In this document: one piece after another, positions 6,419 to 8,208 of the stretch
How positions within the stretch are numbered: the first letter of the stretch is position 1
Layout: each line of letters begins with the position of its first letter
Source of the DNA: Rickettsiales bacterium
Lineage (GTDB): Bacteria > Pseudomonadota > Alphaproteobacteria > Rickettsiales > JANQQO01
Reading direction: 5' to 3'
DNA length: 8,208 nucleotides
NCBI GenBank assembly: GCA_028289305.1
Contig: JANQQO010000143.1
Span: forward strand, 1 to 8,208
Program-made: the position numbers and the translations under genes
Notes under the pieces: generated by a model
What the model was told of the DNA's origin: nothing
Databases searched by the model: none
The model's input: the letters and a program-made list of their open reading frames with translations, nothing else

Positions 6419-7257
6419 TTTATTTTTCTATAGATAGTGTTGCCCATGGATTCAAAACGATCGCACACATTGAATAAGTTTTCTGAGTGGCCGATATAAA
6501 GCCAACCGCCAGGTTTAAGGAGATTAGCGTATTTATCAAAAATCACGCGCTGGGTGTCTTTATTAAAATAGATCACCACATTGCGGCAGAAGATCACATC
6601 AAACGGGCCACGCAGAGGCCAGTTTTCAAGCAAGTTAAGCTGCTTAAACGCGATCAGCTTCTTTAGCTTATCCGCCATAGAAACGGTTTCTGCACCCTTC
6701 TTTGACGAGCCGACAACGTATTTTTTCTGTAATGATTTTGGGATGGAGTCTAAGATTTTTGATTCATAGATGCCATTTCTGCCCTTATCGAGCATGTTAG
6801 TATCGATATCGGTGGCGAGGATCTTTGCGTTCCAGGTTTCTATATTCGACATAGCTTCACAGAGCGTCATGGCAATGGAATAGGTCTCCATGCCCGAAGA
6901 GCACCCCGCAGACCATACACGCAAACGCTTGCCTGGTGGAGGCTTTGCCACCATGGGCTGAAACACCTCTTCACGCAAATGTTCAAAATGGTGATTCTCA
7001 CGAAAGAAGTTGGTGACATTGGTGGTGATGGCGTTGACGAAATTAATCATCTCCTTATCGCCATCTGGCGTAGCTACATACTCGCAATATTGTTTGAATG
7101 TCTTTAAATCAAGAGCACGCAGCCGGCGGGCAATGCGTGAATAGACCATGTTCTTCTTGTGGTCAGCAATGACAATGCCGGTTTTCTCGGTTACAAGGCG
7201 CGAGATAAAGCGGAAGTCGCTATCTTTAAATACAAACTCTCTTTTTGCAGGCTCCAT
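6415..7257 (-). CDS. cheR: Chemotaxis protein methyltransferase CheR
   Basis: Transfers methyl groups from S-adenosylmethionine to receptor glutamates. The N-terminal helical domain (about 8-75) is followed by the methyltransferase domain (about 76-280). Visible signatures are T-N-V-T-N-F-F-R-E at 79-87, S-A-G-C-S-S-G-M-E-T-Y-S at 116-127, A-T-D-I-D at 148-152, F-C-R-N-V-V-I-Y-F at 223-231, L-K-P-G-G at 247-251 and G-H-S-E at 256-259. R86, E124 and D150 match the positions of the SAM-contacting R98, E129 and D154 of Salmonella CheR. The usual G-E-E-P-Y-S is changed to G-M-E-T-Y-S here. Length 280 is normal. TGAGG sits 5 bases before the ATG. The gene shares 4 bases with cheD and follows a 75-base gap with an inverted repeat after the receptor gene. 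Confidence 0.97.
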   Translation of the reverse strand: MEPAKREFVFKDSDFRFISRLVTEKTGIVIADHKKNMVYSRIARRLRALDLKTFKQYCEYVATPDGDKEMINFVNAITTNVTNFFRENHHFEHLREEVFQPMVAKPPPGKRLRVWSAGCSSGMETYSIAMTLCEAMSNIETWNAKILATDIDTNMLDKGRNGIYESKILDSIPKSLQKKYVVGSSKKGAETVSMADKLKKLIAFKQLNLLENWPLRGPFDVIFCRNVVIYFNKDTQRVIFDKYANLLKPGGWLYIGHSENLFNVCDRFESMGNTIYRKIK

Positions 7258-7262
7258 GTATA

Positions 7263-7267
7263 CCTCA
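7263..7267 (-). promoter_or_regulatory. Ribosome binding site of cheR (TGAGG)
   Basis: TGAGG lies 5 bases before the cheR ATG and fixes the start. The GAGG can pair with CCTC at 7275-7272 to form a small 4-bp, 5-base-loop hairpin. It could also pair with CCTC in the 3' arm of the larger inverted repeat just upstream. Confidence 0.7.
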
Positions 7268-7276
7268 AGCAGAGGA

Positions 7277-7312
7277 AAGGAGGCCTTATACTTTTAAATA
7301 TAAAGCCTCCTT
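7277..7312 (-). terminator. Inverted repeat between receptor gene and cheR; possible weak terminator or attenuator
   Basis: Read on the minus strand, AAGGAGGC at 7312-7305 pairs with GCCTCCTT at 7284-7277. The pairing continues inward through a T-G wobble and TTATA/TATAA, giving a stem of about 14 pairs with an 8-base loop. The wobble is a G-U pair only in minus-strand RNA (C-A mismatch on the other strand), which supports a role in the operon transcript. It begins 20 bases after the receptor stop codon. The sequence after it (TTTCCTCT) is only moderately T-rich, so full termination is doubtful. Partial termination, mRNA stabilisation or attenuation are alternatives. Confidence 0.5.
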
Positions 7313-7332
7313 ATCCATTTCGTGTACGAGTA

Positions 7333-8208
7333 TTAAAACTCTTCCCAGCCTTCTTCGAATGATCCTTCTACGGCTGAGGCGGCCACTTTCTTCTTTGGCC
7401 GCTCAGATGGGTCAGACCCGGGAGCGGCGCTGCCATTAGCCTTAGAGGCGCGCGGCTTAGCAGATCCTTCTGGAGCTTCAAGCGCTTGCGTAGCTGCACG
7501 AGCACCAAATCCACCAGCACCTTCTTCTTCTACTTTGAAGAATTCCATCAAGGATTCAAGCTCACCCGCCTGCTCTACAAGCGACTGTGCTGCAGCCGTG
7601 TTTTCTTCCACCAGCGCTGCGTTTTGCTGGGTGCCTTCATCCATCTGTGCCACGGCAGAATTGATTTCATCAATACCTGTCGCCTGTTCTTCGCTGGCAG
7701 AAGCAATTTCTGACATCAGCGTTGCCACATCTTTTACCGATGTCACAATTTCTTCAAGCGTCCCGCCTGCCTCATTTACGAGCTCAGAACCTGTTTTCAC
7801 CTGATCACCACTTTCAGTGATAAGGGTTTTGATCTCTTTGGAGGCTTCGGCCGAACGCCCTGCAAGCGATCGCACTTCCGAGGCTACTACGGCAAAGCCT
7901 TTACCTGCCTCACCGGCCCTGGCTGCTTCCACCGCAGCATTCAGAGCAAGGAGGTTGGTTTGGAAGGCGATATCGTCGATCACGCCAATAATATCGGAGA
8001 TCTTCTGTGAAGACTCCTCGATATTACCCATGGCGCCCACAGCACGACCAACCACTTCACCACCTTTTGTAGCAACATCGCGGGCTTTGGTCGCAAGGTC
8101 GTTACCTTTGGAGGCATTTTCAGAGTTTTGTCGTACCGTGCCGGTGATTTCTTCCATAGAAGCCGCTGTTTCCTCCAGCGAAGATGCCTGTGCTTCGGTA
8201 CGTTGAGA
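7333..8208 (-). CDS. Methyl-accepting chemotaxis protein, C-terminal part (5' end outside window)
   Basis: Cytoplasmic signalling part of a chemoreceptor. The frame stays open from the ATG at 8157 to the right edge and encodes further MCP-like residues (R-T-E-A-Q-A-S-S-L-E-E-T-A-A-S), so that ATG is internal. The sensor and any membrane segments lie outside the window. Counting from that Met, the hairpin tip is N-L-L-A-L-N-A-A-V-E-A-A-R-A-G-E-A-G-K-G at 68-87, then F-A-V-V-A-S-E-V-R to 96. A second methylation-type helix has S-A-S-E-E-Q-A-T-G-I at 153-162. After the helices comes a flexible Ala/Gly/Pro-rich tail of about 60 residues ending in G-W-E-E-F. This matches the x-W-x-x-F pentapeptide (N-W-E-T-F in E. 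coli Tar/Tsr) that tethers CheR and CheB. It is the first visible gene of the operon and the natural substrate of the CheR, CheD and CheB encoded after it. Confidence 0.95.
   Translation of the reverse strand, partial: SQRTEAQASSLEETAASMEEITGTVRQNSENASKGNDLATKARDVATKGGEVVGRAVGAMGNIEESSQKISDIIGVIDDIAFQTNLLALNAAVEAARAGEAGKGFAVVASEVRSLAGRSAEASKEIKTLITESGDQVKTGSELVNEAGGTLEEIVTSVKDVATLMSEIASASEEQATGIDEINSAVAQMDEGTQQNAALVEENTAAAQSLVEQAGELESLMEFFKVEEEGAGGFGARAATQALEAPEGSAKPRASKANGSAAPGSDPSERPKKKVAASAVEGSFEEGWEEF

Noticed and set aside
8155..8157. ATG at 8157 as the receptor start
   Set aside because: The frame continues upstream to the edge with typical MCP methylation-helix sequence, so this Met is internal.
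1..8208. CRISPR arrays, tRNA/rRNA genes, insertion sequences, phage genes
   Set aside because: No spaced direct repeats, no tRNA-like cloverleaf, and no transposase or integrase frames were seen. Almost the whole window is covered by the nine genes listed.

Overview
The window most likely comes from a motile Gram-negative bacterium, plausibly an alphaproteobacterium. The grounds are a chemoreceptor ending in a W-E-E-F docking tail, the cheR-cheD-cheB order, a medium base composition, and a surface-glycan dehydratase of the FlaA1/WbpM type. No rRNA, tRNA or phylogenetic marker is present, so this placement is an inference.

Positions 1-1127 (+ strand) hold the C-terminal catalytic part of a nucleotide-sugar 4,6-dehydratase of the WbpM/PglF/CapD family. 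It is cut by the left edge. It converges on the rest of the window with only 10 bases between the two stop codons.

Positions 1138-8208 (- strand) look like one long operon, read right to left. It contains a chemoreceptor cut by the right edge, then cheR, cheD, cheB, a soluble receptor-like protein, a STAS-domain protein, an RsbW-like ATPase/kinase and a receiver-PP2C phosphatase. Genes from cheR onward overlap or sit 7 to 21 bases apart. The one larger gap is the 75 bases between the receptor and cheR, which hold a strong inverted repeat.

The operon combines two modules. CheR (methyltransferase), CheD (deamidase) and CheB (methylesterase/deamidase) adjust receptor modification. The last three genes form a complete partner-switching set: a STAS antagonist with the phosphorylatable serine, a serine kinase with intact ATP-binding boxes, and a phosphatase controlled by a receiver domain. 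The simplest reading is that a chemosensory array, whose CheA, CheW and CheY are not in the window, feeds phosphoryl groups to the receiver-PP2C protein and so sets the phosphorylation of the STAS protein.

The most unusual protein is the soluble receptor-like one. It combines an MCP signalling hairpin with a motif resembling the CheZ phosphatase active site and an acidic tail ending in D-I-D-L-F. Three proteins of the operon share a related C-terminal pattern: hydrophobic, acidic, any residue, Phe.
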